Under the pieces are notes generated by a model. It did no database searches and had not been told where the DNA came from. It saw only the letters and a program-made list of their open reading frames with translations. From a bacterium (GTDB lineage Bacteria; Pseudomonadota; Gammaproteobacteria; UBA6186; Azoamicaceae): DNA of 64,000 bases. Below, piece by piece: positions 18,002 to 26,666 of the stretch. The stretch covers positions 62,001 to 126,000 of the forward strand of contig DAHXPC010000003.1 of the NCBI GenBank assembly GCA_027364575.1, given 5' to 3'. The position numbers and the translations under genes are program-made. The first letter of the stretch is position 1. The number at the start of each line of letters is the position of its first letter.

Positions 18002-18973
18002 ATGGATCGTAAGAATATTTTACAACAATGGTTAAGTGGGGCCTTAAAAACAACGACTTTTAGTTGTACGCCTTTAACCAATGACGCGAGCTTTAGGCGT
18101 TACTATCGCATTCAGACCCATAACACTCAATATGTATTAATGGATGCACCACCGCCGGAAGCGCCGCAATTATTTGCGGATATTGCGGGTATTTTAGCGA
18201 AAGCAGGTTTAGAAGTCCCACGTGTGTTCGCTGCTAATTTTGCGCACGGATTTTTACTATTGTCGGATTTAGGCGATCGTTTGTATTTACCGGCGTTGAA
18301 TGTGAGTTCTGCGGATGGTTTATATCAGCAAGCCATGCAAGCTTTGATCCAGATCCAACCCATCACCGCGAAACTCCCGACTTTTACACGGGATTTTTTG
18401 CAAGCGCAATTAAACATCTTTGAAGAATGGTATTTGATCCGGCATCGAGCCGTTAAAGCACTTGAGCCTATGCGAGAAACCTTAGCGCCTATTTATGAAT
18501 TATTATTTACCGCCATCGAATGCCAACCGCAGGTATTTGTACATCGAGATTATCATTCCCGTAATCTGATGATTTTAGATGAACGTTCACCAGGAATATT
18601 GGATTTTCAAGATGCCATGATTGGGCCTATTACCTATGATTTAGTTTCTTTATTACAAGATTGTTATATTTCTTGGCCACGCGAGAAAATTATACAGTGG
18701 GTGGCAGATTTTCAAGCGCGTGCAGTGGTTGCGGAACTATTAAGCTCAACCATAACTGAAAATGAATTTTTACGATGGTTTGATTGGACAGGCTTACACC
18801 GGCATTTGAAAAACCTAGGTATTTTTGCACGCCTTCATTATCGAGATAATAAACCACAATATCTGAATGATATGCCGCAGATCTATCAGTACATTTTTGA
18901 AACCAGCAGTCGCTATGAAGCCTTAGAACCGCTAAAAGATTTTTTTCAAACCTTGCAGGCTAGAGGCGCATAA
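18002..18973 (+). CDS. amgK: N-acetylmuramate/N-acetylglucosamine kinase, AmgK-like
   Basis: 323 residues from the ATG at 18002, with AGGTGA upstream; longer readings to 17780 run through lptD's 5' end. It is an aminoglycoside-phosphotransferase-fold kinase: catalytic VFVHRDYHSRNLMI (Brenner motif) and metal-binding GILDFQDAMIGPITYDL. AmgK phosphorylates the anomeric position of MurNAc/GlcNAc in peptidoglycan recycling and is normally followed by MurU, exactly as here (the next gene starts immediately after this stop). It is divergent from lptD, also the arrangement seen in pseudomonads. The assignment rests on fold plus neighbour. Confidence 0.85.
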   Translation: MDRKNILQQWLSGALKTTTFSCTPLTNDASFRRYYRIQTHNTQYVLMDAPPPEAPQLFADIAGILAKAGLEVPRVFAANFAHGFLLLSDLGDRLYLPALNVSSADGLYQQAMQALIQIQPITAKLPTFTRDFLQAQLNIFEEWYLIRHRAVKALEPMRETLAPIYELLFTAIECQPQVFVHRDYHSRNLMILDERSPGILDFQDAMIGPITYDLVSLLQDCYISWPREKIIQWVADFQARAVVAELLSSTITENEFLRWFDWTGLHRHLKNLGIFARLHYRDNKPQYLNDMPQIYQYIFETSSRYEALEPLKDFFQTLQARGA

Positions 18974-19627
18974 ATGCGTGCAATGATTTTAGCGGCAGGC
19001 CGCGGTCAACGAATGGGAGCGCTTACCGATAACACGCCAAAGCCTTTGCTACTGGTAAAAGGAAAACCGTTAATGCAGTATCATTTAGAAGCATTGGCGC
19101 GTGCGGGTATAAAAGACGTGGTTATTAACTTAGGCCATAAGGGATCGAATATAGAAAATGCATTTGGCAGGGGTTCGCAATTTGATCTGAGCATTCAGTA
19201 TTCTTATGAAGATCCTATTTTAGAGACCGGTGGAGGTATTGCAAAAGCCTTGCCTTTGCTAGGCGATAAGCCTTTTATTGTCGTGAGTGGCGATGTGTTA
19301 ACGGATTTCCCTTTTGAAGGTTTACCAACCGATCTCAGTGGGTTGGCCCATTTGGTATTGGTGGATAATCCTTCCCACCATGCAAACGGCGATTATGCAT
19401 TGATGGATGGCGTGATTGCCACCTTAGGCGGTCCTTTATTTAATTTTGCGGGAATTGGTGTGTACCATCCCCATTTATTTATAGGGTGTCCAGAAGGCGC
19501 TTTCCGATTGCCACAGCTGTTCAAAAAACCTATGGCAATAGGGCAGATAACGGGTGAGCATTATCCAGGTTTATGGCATAACGTGGGCACGCCAGAACAA
19601 TTAGCCATGCTAAACCTAGAAGAATAA
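18974..19627 (+). CDS. murU: N-acetylmuramate alpha-1-phosphate uridylyltransferase, MurU-like
   Basis: 217 residues. The nucleotidyltransferase signature is RAMILAAGRGQRMGALTDNTPKPLLLVKGKPLM at the N-terminus; VVSGDVLTDFP holds the metal-binding Asp and ETGGGIAKALPLL the sugar-binding loop. MurU makes UDP-MurNAc from MurNAc-1-phosphate, bypassing de novo synthesis and the step inhibited by fosfomycin. It begins directly after the amgK stop, so the two are one operon. A decayed copy of its 3' part appears downstream (about 19987-20052). Confidence 0.88.
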   Translation: MRAMILAAGRGQRMGALTDNTPKPLLLVKGKPLMQYHLEALARAGIKDVVINLGHKGSNIENAFGRGSQFDLSIQYSYEDPILETGGGIAKALPLLGDKPFIVVSGDVLTDFPFEGLPTDLSGLAHLVLVDNPSHHANGDYALMDGVIATLGGPLFNFAGIGVYHPHLFIGCPEGAFRLPQLFKKPMAIGQITGEHYPGLWHNVGTPEQLAMLNLEE

Positions 19628-19685
19628 AGGTTTTATGTTGTGCAAAAAAATCTGAGGATTAAACCTTATGACAGGCCACCTTTGG

Positions 19686-19946
19686 CTAGTCATGGCGTGC
19701 AGCGGAAAACCTAAGTAAATGATCAGGAGTGCTAGGAGCCTCTGCTTCTGCTAAACGAATATGTTCTGCGGCTTCCCGTATCGCACGTTCTTGCGCTAAA
19801 ATCATGTGATAATAGTATTGGCCAGCCACCGCATTTTGTCTAACCGGGGGCGCGGGTGGATTGGGCTCTGGTGCATACTCTTCTTGATCTAATACCTGTG
19901 TTGCTGCTTGAGACGAATCATCCATAATAGGCTCAAAATCATTCAT
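19686..19946 (-). CDS. Small hypothetical protein, 86 aa
   Basis: Unrecognised. The ATG at 19946 is preceded by GGAGG at ideal spacing; the longer reading to 19967 is unlikely. The N-terminal third is acidic (FEPIMDDSSQ... LDQEEY), followed by a Pro-rich stretch (PEPNPPAPPVR) and an amphipathic, Ala/Glu-rich helix (AQERAIREAAEHIRLAEAEA). No signal peptide or span is seen. It is convergent with murU. The strong ribosome site supports a real gene; its function is unknown. Confidence 0.6.
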   Translation of the reverse strand: MNDFEPIMDDSSQAATQVLDQEEYAPEPNPPAPPVRQNAVAGQYYYHMILAQERAIREAAEHIRLAEAEAPSTPDHLLRFSAARHD

Positions 19947-19986
19947 CGTAATCCTCCAGGAAAGCATTAGCTTAGCATTATCCTAC

Positions 19987-20217
19987 AGGTGCTTTCTGAT
20001 TGCCAAATTTATTCAAAAAAGCAATGGAAATAGGACAGTTAATAACAGCTGAATTAAAAAACAGTGGTAATTGTTTATCCCCTGCTAAAGATGTTTTAAT
20101 TGCAAGATACTTTCTTTTTTAGCAAGTATTTTGCAATTAATGGAAAGTTTTTAGATTTTCTTAAAATGTTGGCGAAAACTCATTGCTAAATTTATTCAAA
20201 TGGAAATAGGACAGATT
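19987..20217 (+). pseudogene. Decayed duplicate fragments resembling the murU 3' region
   Basis: Bases 19987-20052 align by eye with murU at about 19497-19560. In the same frame they read GAF-stop-LPNLFKKAMEIGQLITAE against GAFRLPQLFKKPMAIGQITGE in MurU; the Arg CGA has become TGA. A shorter related piece recurs at 20181-20217 (AAATTTATTCAAATGGAAATAGGACAG). Between them lies an inverted repeat (20098-20112 / 20124-20138, one mismatch). This looks like a degenerate partial duplication. An alignment would be needed to prove ancestry. Confidence 0.4.
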
Positions 20218-20348
20218 TAGGCATTACAAATGCCATCATTCAAGCGCTATCGATCAAATCTTAATATGGCTGTATATTACCCAACTTCTCTCATTATTAG
20301 TATAATGCTTTTTTTAAGTACTAAATTTACAGGCGCTACATTGAAATT

Positions 20349-21221
20349 ATGATGATTTGGGGTAAAATTATTGGAACCTTCCTTGGCTATAGAATGCTAG
20401 GGTTTTTGGGTGCGTTTATTGGCTATTCCGTTGGCGATTGGTTTGATCGAAGCCTACGTCTGCATTTACATCCTTCCACTTCCGCACGCACCCGTTCTGC
20501 TTCGGTTCAACAAGCATTTTTTCAAGCCACTTTTTCGGTCATGGGACATATTGCTAAAGCCGATGGCCATATCAGTGTGAATGAAATTCGTGTGGCCGAA
20601 AAAATTATGTCTCGTTTAGAATTAAATGATGAATTAAGACAAGAAGCAATGCGGCTTTTTAATGAAGGCAAAAAGGCAAGTTTTGATCTTGAACAGACGT
20701 TATCCCATTTATTTCAAGAATGCCGAAAACATCCAGATCTATTAAGGTTTTTTATAGAAGTGCAATTGGAAGCCGGGCTTGCAGATGGTGAACTGCACCC
20801 AGAAGAACGCCGTATTTTATTGTTGATTTGTCAAAGATTGCATTTTTCACAGAAGGAATTCGAACAATTATGGTCAAGACAATGGGCAAGCCAAGCTTTT
20901 CATCAATGGTTTTCTTCGCAATTTGATCCTAAAACGCGATCGTATCAATACCAATATCAAGCGGGCGCACAAAGCCGGCAATCGACAGGGTTTGGCAGCC
21001 GATCATCTTCGCTACAAGATGCTTATGGGGTATTAGGGTTGGAAATGTCCGTAACGAACGCTGAGATTAAAACCGCCTATCGGCGTTTAATGAATCAACA
21101 TCATCCCGATAAGCTTGCGGCACGCGGACTCCCGGAAGGGATGATAAAAATGGCGAAGGAAAAAACCCAAGCAATCAGTGCTGCCTATGAGCTGGTTCGA
21201 AAAGATAGGGGATTTCGTTAA
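20349..21221 (+). CDS. djlA: DnaJ-like co-chaperone DjlA
   Basis: 290 residues. An N-terminal membrane-anchoring segment rich in Gly (IIGTFLGYRMLGFLGAFIGYSVGDWFD) is followed by a TerB-like helical domain (~55-175, with FSVMGHIAKADGHISVNEI and a second ADGELHPEERR). A C-terminal J-domain (~225-290) carries the HPD triad in NQHHPDKL. This order is diagnostic of DjlA, a membrane-attached DnaK co-chaperone linked to stress signalling and, in Legionella and Coxiella, intracellular growth. A second in-frame Met follows the first; either may start. It is monocistronic, ending in a strong hairpin. Confidence 0.93.
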   Translation: MMIWGKIIGTFLGYRMLGFLGAFIGYSVGDWFDRSLRLHLHPSTSARTRSASVQQAFFQATFSVMGHIAKADGHISVNEIRVAEKIMSRLELNDELRQEAMRLFNEGKKASFDLEQTLSHLFQECRKHPDLLRFFIEVQLEAGLADGELHPEERRILLLICQRLHFSQKEFEQLWSRQWASQAFHQWFSSQFDPKTRSYQYQYQAGAQSRQSTGFGSRSSSLQDAYGVLGLEMSVTNAEIKTAYRRLMNQHHPDKLAARGLPEGMIKMAKEKTQAISAAYELVRKDRGFR

Positions 21222-21223
21222 CG

Positions 21224-21280
21224 ATTCCCTCCGCCTCCTTGCTCGATACTTTATAGCCGAGCACAGGAGGCGGAGGGAAT
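21224..21280. terminator. Very strong hairpin between convergent djlA and the TetR gene
   Basis: Arms ATTCCCTCCGCCTCCT (21224-21239) and AGGAGGCGGAGGGAAT (21265-21280) are perfectly complementary over 16 bp. The stem is extended inward by TGCTCG/CGAGCA past a one-base bulge. It lies between the two convergent stops and probably ends transcription from both sides. No T-run follows either way. Confidence 0.65.
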
Positions 21281-21287
21281 ATTTACA

Positions 21288-21848
21288 TTAAGCGGCTTCT
21301 AACCACTGTTCTAGATTTTTACTTTGTCTATTAATGAGGTTTGGGTCTTTAAAGGTTAAGGTCAAAAGTGACACACCTTGGAGACTGGAGAGTAAATATT
21401 TTGCCAGTACCGTAGACTGTTCGCCTTTCCCTAATGTTGTAAATTGAGCTTCTACCCAAGTTAAGGTTCGGTGCATCAGATCAGCTGCAAGATTAGCCAA
21501 TTCACCGGTGTATTTGCCGAGTTCTTGGCAAAGGCTGCCCATTTCTGAACCAAATTTTGCAGTTGTTTCGGAAGTTTCGGCCGTATAGCCAATAAAGGCG
21601 CGTAGTCGATCTTTTGCATTAGGAAGTTCTTCCCATGCAGTAAACTGTGCTTGTAAAGCAGCCACTCTTTTTTGTACAACGGCTTTTAGAATGTCGTCTT
21701 TCGTCTTAAAATAATAGTAGACGTTACCGAGGGGAACGTCGGCTTTAGTCGCGATATCCGCAAGGGTAGTTGAATTAAAGGTTTGTTGATAAATTAGCTC
21801 ATCAGCGGCGTCAACTAGACGATCCCTTTTATCATTTTTTCTGGACAT
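21288..21848 (-). CDS. TetR family transcriptional regulator
   Basis: 186 residues from the ATG at 21848, with GGGAGC upstream; the longer reading to 22004 would overlap the divergent gene's start. The N-terminal helix-turn-helix is typical: RLVDAADELIYQQTFNSTTLADIATKADVPLGNVYYYFKTKDDIL. The C-terminal ligand domain (LQAQFTAWEELPNAKDRL... SLCQELGKYTGELANLA) resembles the AcrR/NemR-like group that senses small molecules. A palindrome (21865-21882) just upstream is a candidate operator. It is divergent from the PagL-like gene 124 bp away, so it may control it, itself, or both. Confidence 0.9.
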   Translation of the reverse strand: MSRKNDKRDRLVDAADELIYQQTFNSTTLADIATKADVPLGNVYYYFKTKDDILKAVVQKRVAALQAQFTAWEELPNAKDRLRAFIGYTAETSETTAKFGSEMGSLCQELGKYTGELANLAADLMHRTLTWVEAQFTTLGKGEQSTVLAKYLLSSLQGVSLLTLTFKDPNLINRQSKNLEQWLEAA

Positions 21849-21864
21849 GGTGTGTTTGCTCCCG

Positions 21865-21882
21865 TAGTAAGTTGGTTTACTA
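21865..21882. promoter_or_regulatory. Candidate TetR operator palindrome
   Basis: TAGTAA-N6-TTACTA is an 18-bp perfect dyad 17 bases upstream of the TetR start codon, inside the divergent region shared with the PagL-like gene. TetR proteins usually bind such dyads next to their own gene. The assignment is positional. Confidence 0.45.
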
Positions 21883-21971
21883 AAAATCAGCTCGGAGATT
21901 GAGCAGGTTGAGATGTTAACATAAGTTAATCGACTTGTCTCTACTGGAAAGAAATTTTGCAGGAAAGATAA

Positions 21972-22553
21972 ATGGATAATAGAAAAGAGGGGAGGCAGAC
22001 CCATCCGATAAACAATCTAAAGGCGATGTTAGCAGTTCCACTTATGCTGTTGTGCTCTGGCCTGCATGCGGAAGTGGGTATATCTGGGGCTGTTGGTATG
22101 GGTGCTGCTCATATTCACCCTGTTCGATTCGGCATACAGAAAAAATTTGATAGACAATGGCGGACGGACAGCGCTTGGCCAATTGGCGGATATTGGGAAG
22201 GCAGCGTTTATGCAATGCGTAGCCAAAAGGCTTTACTTTCCAGGGGCCCAAAACAGATCCAATCGACAGCCTTGGCTGGGGTCTTTCGATTTGAGCGGGC
22301 GGAAAAAATGCTGCCAGGATGGCCTTATATAGAATTGGGGATCGGGTTGGCTTGGCTGAGTCAAAAAGAAATTGCCGGGCGAAGATTAGGATTGCATCTC
22401 CAATTTGAAGATAGAGTGGGTATCGGATTTCGTTTTGGCAAAGATCGTGAATTTGATATAGGGTATAAGGCCATCCACTTTTCCAATGCCTATCTTGGAC
22501 CGATTAATCATGGTATTAACCTACATCTTTTAATGCTAGGATATTGGTTTTAA
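21972..22553 (+). CDS. Lipid A 3-O-deacylase-like outer membrane protein (PagL family)
   Basis: 193 residues. AGGAAA lies six bases before the ATG. The signal peptide spans roughly residues 16-33 (MLAVPLMLLCSGLHA), then comes a small beta-barrel. The family's active-site segment is present: AIHFSNAYLGPINHGIN, with His169 and Ser171 matching the PagL His-x-Ser-Asn. Position 183, 14 residues after the His, is Asn; in Pseudomonas PagL I recall a catalytic Glu there, so activity is uncertain. The protein ends in an aromatic Phe, typical of outer-membrane barrels. PagL removes the 3-O acyl chain from lipid A. It is divergent from a TetR gene and directly precedes rpe. Confidence 0.75.
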   Translation: MDNRKEGRQTHPINNLKAMLAVPLMLLCSGLHAEVGISGAVGMGAAHIHPVRFGIQKKFDRQWRTDSAWPIGGYWEGSVYAMRSQKALLSRGPKQIQSTALAGVFRFERAEKMLPGWPYIELGIGLAWLSQKEIAGRRLGLHLQFEDRVGIGFRFGKDREFDIGYKAIHFSNAYLGPINHGINLHLLMLGYWF

Positions 22554-22562
22554 GGGAAAAAT

Positions 22563-23234
22563 ATGCCTTCCTTTATTATTGCCCCCTCTATTCTTTCTGC
22601 TGATCTTGCAAGATTGGGTCAAGATGTGGATGCGGTTTTGACTGCAGGCGCTGATTGGATCCACTTTGATGTGATGGATAACCATTATGTTCCCAATCTT
22701 ACCTTTGGTCCCTCTATTTGCAAAGCATTGCGGGATTTTGGGATAAAAGCCCCCATCGATGTACATTTAATGGTAGAGCCTGTGGATGCGCTGATTCAGC
22801 AATTTGCAAAAGCGGGTGCGAGTATGATTACGTTTCATATGGAAGCGAGTCAAGATGTTGCAAGAAGTTTACAGCTTATTCGAGATTTAGGTTGCCAGGC
22901 GGGTGTCGCATTGAAGCCGGAGATCGCGGTCAATACCTTAGATCCTATCTTAGATAAATTGGATATGGTTTTGTTAATGTCGGTTAATCCAGGCTTTGCC
23001 GGACAAACCTTTGATCGCACAGTGTTGGAAAAAATACGACAGGTTCGAGCATTAATCGATGCAGGTGAGCGAAACCTATTTTTGGAGGTCGACGGTGGTA
23101 TACGATTAGAGAATATTCAAGAAATTGCCAATGCTGGGGCAAATGCCTTTGTGGCGGGAACCGCAATTTTTGGCACGCCAGATTATGCCGAAACGCTGAC
23201 TGCATTTAGAAGAATATTGCATTCAGGCTTATAG
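22563..23234 (+). CDS. rpe: Ribulose-phosphate 3-epimerase
   Basis: 223 residues, standard length. A TIM barrel with all signatures: [57 protein letters not shown], and [12 protein letters not shown] carrying the catalytic and metal-binding Asp/His residues. It interconverts ribulose-5-P and xylulose-5-P in the pentose phosphate pathway. It starts nine bases after the PagL-like gene with AAGGGA as ribosome site, so co-transcription is likely. Confidence 0.97.
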   Translation: MPSFIIAPSILSADLARLGQDVDAVLTAGADWIHFDVMDNHYVPNLTFGPSICKALRDFGIKAPIDVHLMVEPVDALIQQFAKAGASMITFHMEASQDVARSLQLIRDLGCQAGVALKPEIAVNTLDPILDKLDMVLLMSVNPGFAGQTFDRTVLEKIRQVRALIDAGERNLFLEVDGGIRLENIQEIANAGANAFVAGTAIFGTPDYAETLTAFRRILHSGL

Positions 23235-23257
23235 GGGAATATTGAGTTTACGATCGA

Positions 23258-25057
23258 TTATAGGTTTGACCAAACAGATCCAAACTGATCTTCTTCGCTT
23301 TCTGTTTTATTCTCAGATTCAATAGATGCATTTGCTATTTTTGGCGCGATTGCAGTAGGCTTAACATCTATCGGTTGTTCATTTTGCAAGCTGCTTTGTT
23401 TGCGTATATAGGCGAATTGTTTATAACTGCCCGTTGCATCTACCAATTTTGATAGTTCTAGCGAAAGGGAATCATTGCCGATTAAAACCCCAACTTGGCT
23501 TCCTGATTTGAAGGGCAAGGTAGGGACCAATAGCGTAGGCCCCAATAGCAAACAGCGTAAATAATAGCCGGCGGGTTGGCCTTCCTTAATTAATTGTACC
23601 GCTCCGGCTTTGGCAGAGATGGCCAAACGTTCTACACCAACTTTACAGATATTCCCAGCAAGATGCTGTAACCAACGAATTTTACCGATCTCCCAAATAC
23701 GAACGCCTTCTTTTTCTCTTTCTATACCGATAAGCTCGCCTGCTTGCATCGGCGGATAAACTTCTTCTTTCCACACGAGTCCATAGCCGGTTGGGTTTTC
23801 ATTTTCCAGCAGGCAAGAATAGGTGGGAACGCTGGAAATTTTTTCTTGGGCATCATTTGAAAACGAAATGGTTATACCATCGGCATTATTCATTGACGTT
23901 TCTTCAGTGCCCCCTCCAAGGCCTACCATTGGCAGATCGAGCGCAAAGCTATCTGTGCTTGCAGAAGATTGTGGCTGAAAAGGGTGTTGATTATTTACAA
24001 AATAATGGGTAGCCATTAATCCAATACATATTTTAATGGGTTCAGAATGTGGTGTGCGCTCCTGTTGACGCGCGATAGGCGTTCCCCATTCTTTAATGAG
24101 CCCTTTTAGAACAGAAGAGGGAATGGCGTATTCTACATCATTATTATGCGCAATTCTGGCTTGTAACTCATTGGGTTCTATGGTGCTTAATAAATCTTTG
24201 AGATGGTTTAAGAGCGGACCCACATCTAACACCCGGCAGGTAGCAGGAAGTTGCACTAGCCCTCGAGCAGGAGACATAGGCGGGGCATCTTCTGCACAAT
24301 CAATCACTAAAAAACCCGGCTGTGAAACATTGGGTATTTCGTTGCCTAAAGTGGCAAGCACTGACCATTTCTCCGTGGCGGTATAAATTGCATCTTGCTC
24401 ACTTTGACGCCATTGATACGGATAAGCTGCGGCTAATAATAAGGTGCGCTTATAATTATTTTCTAGCGGAGTATGGTTGAGTAATCGATTTTTCTCCGCA
24501 TATTGGTACACCAAATGTAATTCTTGCCATAATCCTTTTGGGGCCATTGAATATAGTTGATAGCTTCGAAGTAAGGCTTGCGATAGATAGTGAATAATCC
24601 GTTCTAACGCGGTTGTTAAAATATCGGCATGTGCGCTTTTCAAATTGGTTCGATCAATATGTTCAATCAGCAGTTTATAGCCATTGGCCATTTCTAATTG
24701 TAAGGTTTGGGCAAGATTGGCAATGGTTAATTGTTGCGGGGTTAAAGAGCCTGTTTGGTTAATATAATGCCTTCTTAAAGATTGGCAAACAAACTGTAGG
24801 GGGGGGCGTAAAAGCTCAAGAATATCAAAGCGATCTTTTACCTCCAGATTGACCTTATTGCAATCACTAATTGCTTGGTAGATTTTTTTTGCCGTATTCC
24901 CCATATCTGCCATAGGCAAACGGTTGCGCCAGGCCATAACGTCGCCCGGTGTCATTGCAACCTCTTTGCTGGCAGCTAGGGTTTGAAGGGGAATGCTAAA
25001 CCCCACGAAGCCTTTAATTGTTTTCATATAGCCCAGTATAGTCAATAACCGCAGCAT
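23258..25057 (-). CDS. Conserved protein, possibly PilZ/c-di-GMP receptor-related
   Basis: 599 residues (589 if the ATG at 25027 is used; neither has a clear ribosome site). A large helical N-terminal half (NTAKKIYQAISDCNKVNLEVKDRFDILELLRPP... ANGYKLL... LLRSYQLYSMAPKGLWQELHLVYQYAEKNRLL) resembles the family that includes the c-di-GMP receptor FimW/PilZ-type proteins. The C-terminal ~120 residues (GVRIWEIGKIRWLQHLAGNICKVGVERLAI) look like the associated beta-barrel. The classical PilZ RxxxR motif is not obvious, so ligand binding is uncertain. No membrane span is seen. It is convergent with rpe and divergent from efp. Family placement is from memory of the pattern. Confidence 0.6.
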   Translation of the reverse strand: MLRLLTILGYMKTIKGFVGFSIPLQTLAASKEVAMTPGDVMAWRNRLPMADMGNTAKKIYQAISDCNKVNLEVKDRFDILELLRPPLQFVCQSLRRHYINQTGSLTPQQLTIANLAQTLQLEMANGYKLLIEHIDRTNLKSAHADILTTALERIIHYLSQALLRSYQLYSMAPKGLWQELHLVYQYAEKNRLLNHTPLENNYKRTLLLAAAYPYQWRQSEQDAIYTATEKWSVLATLGNEIPNVSQPGFLVIDCAEDAPPMSPARGLVQLPATCRVLDVGPLLNHLKDLLSTIEPNELQARIAHNNDVEYAIPSSVLKGLIKEWGTPIARQQERTPHSEPIKICIGLMATHYFVNNQHPFQPQSSASTDSFALDLPMVGLGGGTEETSMNNADGITISFSNDAQEKISSVPTYSCLLENENPTGYGLVWKEEVYPPMQAGELIGIEREKEGVRIWEIGKIRWLQHLAGNICKVGVERLAISAKAGAVQLIKEGQPAGYYLRCLLLGPTLLVPTLPFKSGSQVGVLIGNDSLSLELSKLVDATGSYKQFAYIRKQSSLQNEQPIDVKPTAIAPKIANASIESENKTESEEDQFGSVWSNL

Positions 25058-25144
25058 TGTTTTGTAGGGCTCGCTGCGCTATCATTCTTAACTTAGCAAA
25101 AATTGTATATCCACGAATTTATTTATCCGATGGGGTCAACAAAC

Positions 25145-25714
25145 ATGGCGTCCTATAGTACTAACGAATTTAAAAGCGGTCTGAAAGTTATTTTAGATAA
25201 TGATCCAAATGTGATTATTGAAAATGAATTTGTAAAACCTGGAAAAGGTCAGGCCTTTAACCGGGTTAAATTTCGAAATTTAAAAACTGGCAGGGTTATT
25301 GAGCGAACCATGAAGTCGGGCGAGAGTCTTCTGGCTGCCGATGTCGCGGATAGAGACATGCAATATCTTTATAACGACGGCGAACGTTGGCACTTTATGG
25401 TTTCAGAGACCTTTGAACAATATGAAATTGATAAAATAGTGGTTGGCGAATCGGCTAAGTGGTTAAGGGAACAAGATACCTGTGTGGTAACCCTTTGGAA
25501 CGAATTGCCGTTAATTGTAACCCCCCCGAATTTTGTGATCCTAAAAATTACGGATACTGATCCTGGGCTTAAAGGGGATACTTCTGGCGGGGGCGGGAAA
25601 CCGGCAACATTGGAATCGGGCGCGGTGGTTCGTGTGCCTTTATTTGTTCAAATAGGGGAATTAATCAAGGTGGATACACGAACGGGAGATTACGTTTCTC
25701 GTGCCAAGGAGTAA
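25145..25714 (+). CDS. efp: Translation elongation factor P
   Basis: 189 residues from the ATG at 25145 (family length 188); readings starting at 25103 or 25130 add unrelated residues. KOW-like N-terminal domain, then two OB-fold domains ending [10 protein letters not shown]. The modification site is Lys34 in KPGKGQA, the residue beta-lysylated by EpmA and EpmB in enterobacteria. EF-P rescues ribosomes stalled at polyproline. The gene overlaps epmA by 14 bases, so factor and modifying enzyme are co-expressed here. Confidence 0.96.
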   Translation: MASYSTNEFKSGLKVILDNDPNVIIENEFVKPGKGQAFNRVKFRNLKTGRVIERTMKSGESLLAADVADRDMQYLYNDGERWHFMVSETFEQYEIDKIVVGESAKWLREQDTCVVTLWNELPLIVTPPNFVILKITDTDPGLKGDTSGGGGKPATLESGAVVRVPLFVQIGELIKVDTRTGDYVSRAKE

Positions 25715-26666
25715 TCACTGGCAGCCGAATGCGACGCTGGAAAGCCTTAAAGAGCGGGCAAAATTTTTAGCGATTATCCGTGATTTTTTTGACAGTAAAG
25801 GCGTTTTAGAAGTTGAAACGCCTTTACTGTGCAGTAGTGCTGCAACCGATCCCTATCTAAAGCCTATTTCTGTATTCTATTCACAATCCAAATATTATTT
25901 ACAGACCTCCCCAGAATTTGCGATGAAACGCTTATTGGCCGCAGGCAGTGGCCCTATTTATCAAATATGCAAGGCCTTTAGAGAAGATGAAGTGGGCCGT
26001 TTGCATAATCCTGAATTTACGATGTTGGAATGGTATCGAGTCGGATTTGATCACCATGCATTAATGGACGAAGTCGAGCAATTATTGTTAAGGGTTCTTG
26101 AAATGCCTAAGGCAGAACGCTTAACGTATGAAGAAATCTTTATCAAAAGCATTAATATTAATCCACACACTGCGTCTTTAGATCAGGTAAAGCAGTGTGC
26201 GCGGTCGCATAATATCCATTTAAACAGTGAGCTAATGCTGCAATTAACCGTGGATGATTGGCTCGATATATTAATGAGCCATTGTATAGAACCCTTATTG
26301 GGATTTGAAGCGCCTGTTATGGTTTATGATTTTCCGGCTTCTAAAGCAGCACTTGCAAAAATCCGTCTAGAAAACCCACCGGTTGCAGAAAGATTTGAGG
26401 TCTATGTGCAAGGCATCGAGCTTGCTAATGGCTATCATGAATTAACCGATCCTAAGCTCCAACAAATACGCTTTGAAAAAGATTGCGAAATGCGAAAAAA
26501 ATTAGGCTATGCTGCAATTCCCATTGATGATTATCTGGTTGCGGCATTAGAGGCAGGCATGCCTGAGTCTAGCGGGGTAGCCTTAGGGATCGATCGGTTA
26601 TGTATGTTAAAATTTAAGCGCAAGCATATCCAAGAAGTGATTGCTTTTACCACTGATCGGGCTTAA
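25701..26666 (+). CDS. epmA: EF-P--(R)-beta-lysine ligase EpmA (GenX/PoxA)
   Basis: 321 residues from a GTG at 25701 inside the 3' end of efp. It is a class II lysyl-tRNA-synthetase-like catalytic domain without the anticodon-binding domain, as expected for EpmA. Motif 2 is [31 protein letters not shown] and motif 3 [13 protein letters not shown]; the amino-acid pocket is in [17 protein letters not shown]. It activates (R)-beta-lysine and attaches it to EF-P Lys34. EpmB, which makes beta-lysine, is not in the window. Its last 20 bases overlap the convergent psd. Confidence 0.95.
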   Translation: MPRSNHWQPNATLESLKERAKFLAIIRDFFDSKGVLEVETPLLCSSAATDPYLKPISVFYSQSKYYLQTSPEFAMKRLLAAGSGPIYQICKAFREDEVGRLHNPEFTMLEWYRVGFDHHALMDEVEQLLLRVLEMPKAERLTYEEIFIKSININPHTASLDQVKQCARSHNIHLNSELMLQLTVDDWLDILMSHCIEPLLGFEAPVMVYDFPASKAALAKIRLENPPVAERFEVYVQGIELANGYHELTDPKLQQIRFEKDCEMRKKLGYAAIPIDDYLVAALEAGMPESSGVALGIDRLCMLKFKRKHIQEVIAFTTDRA

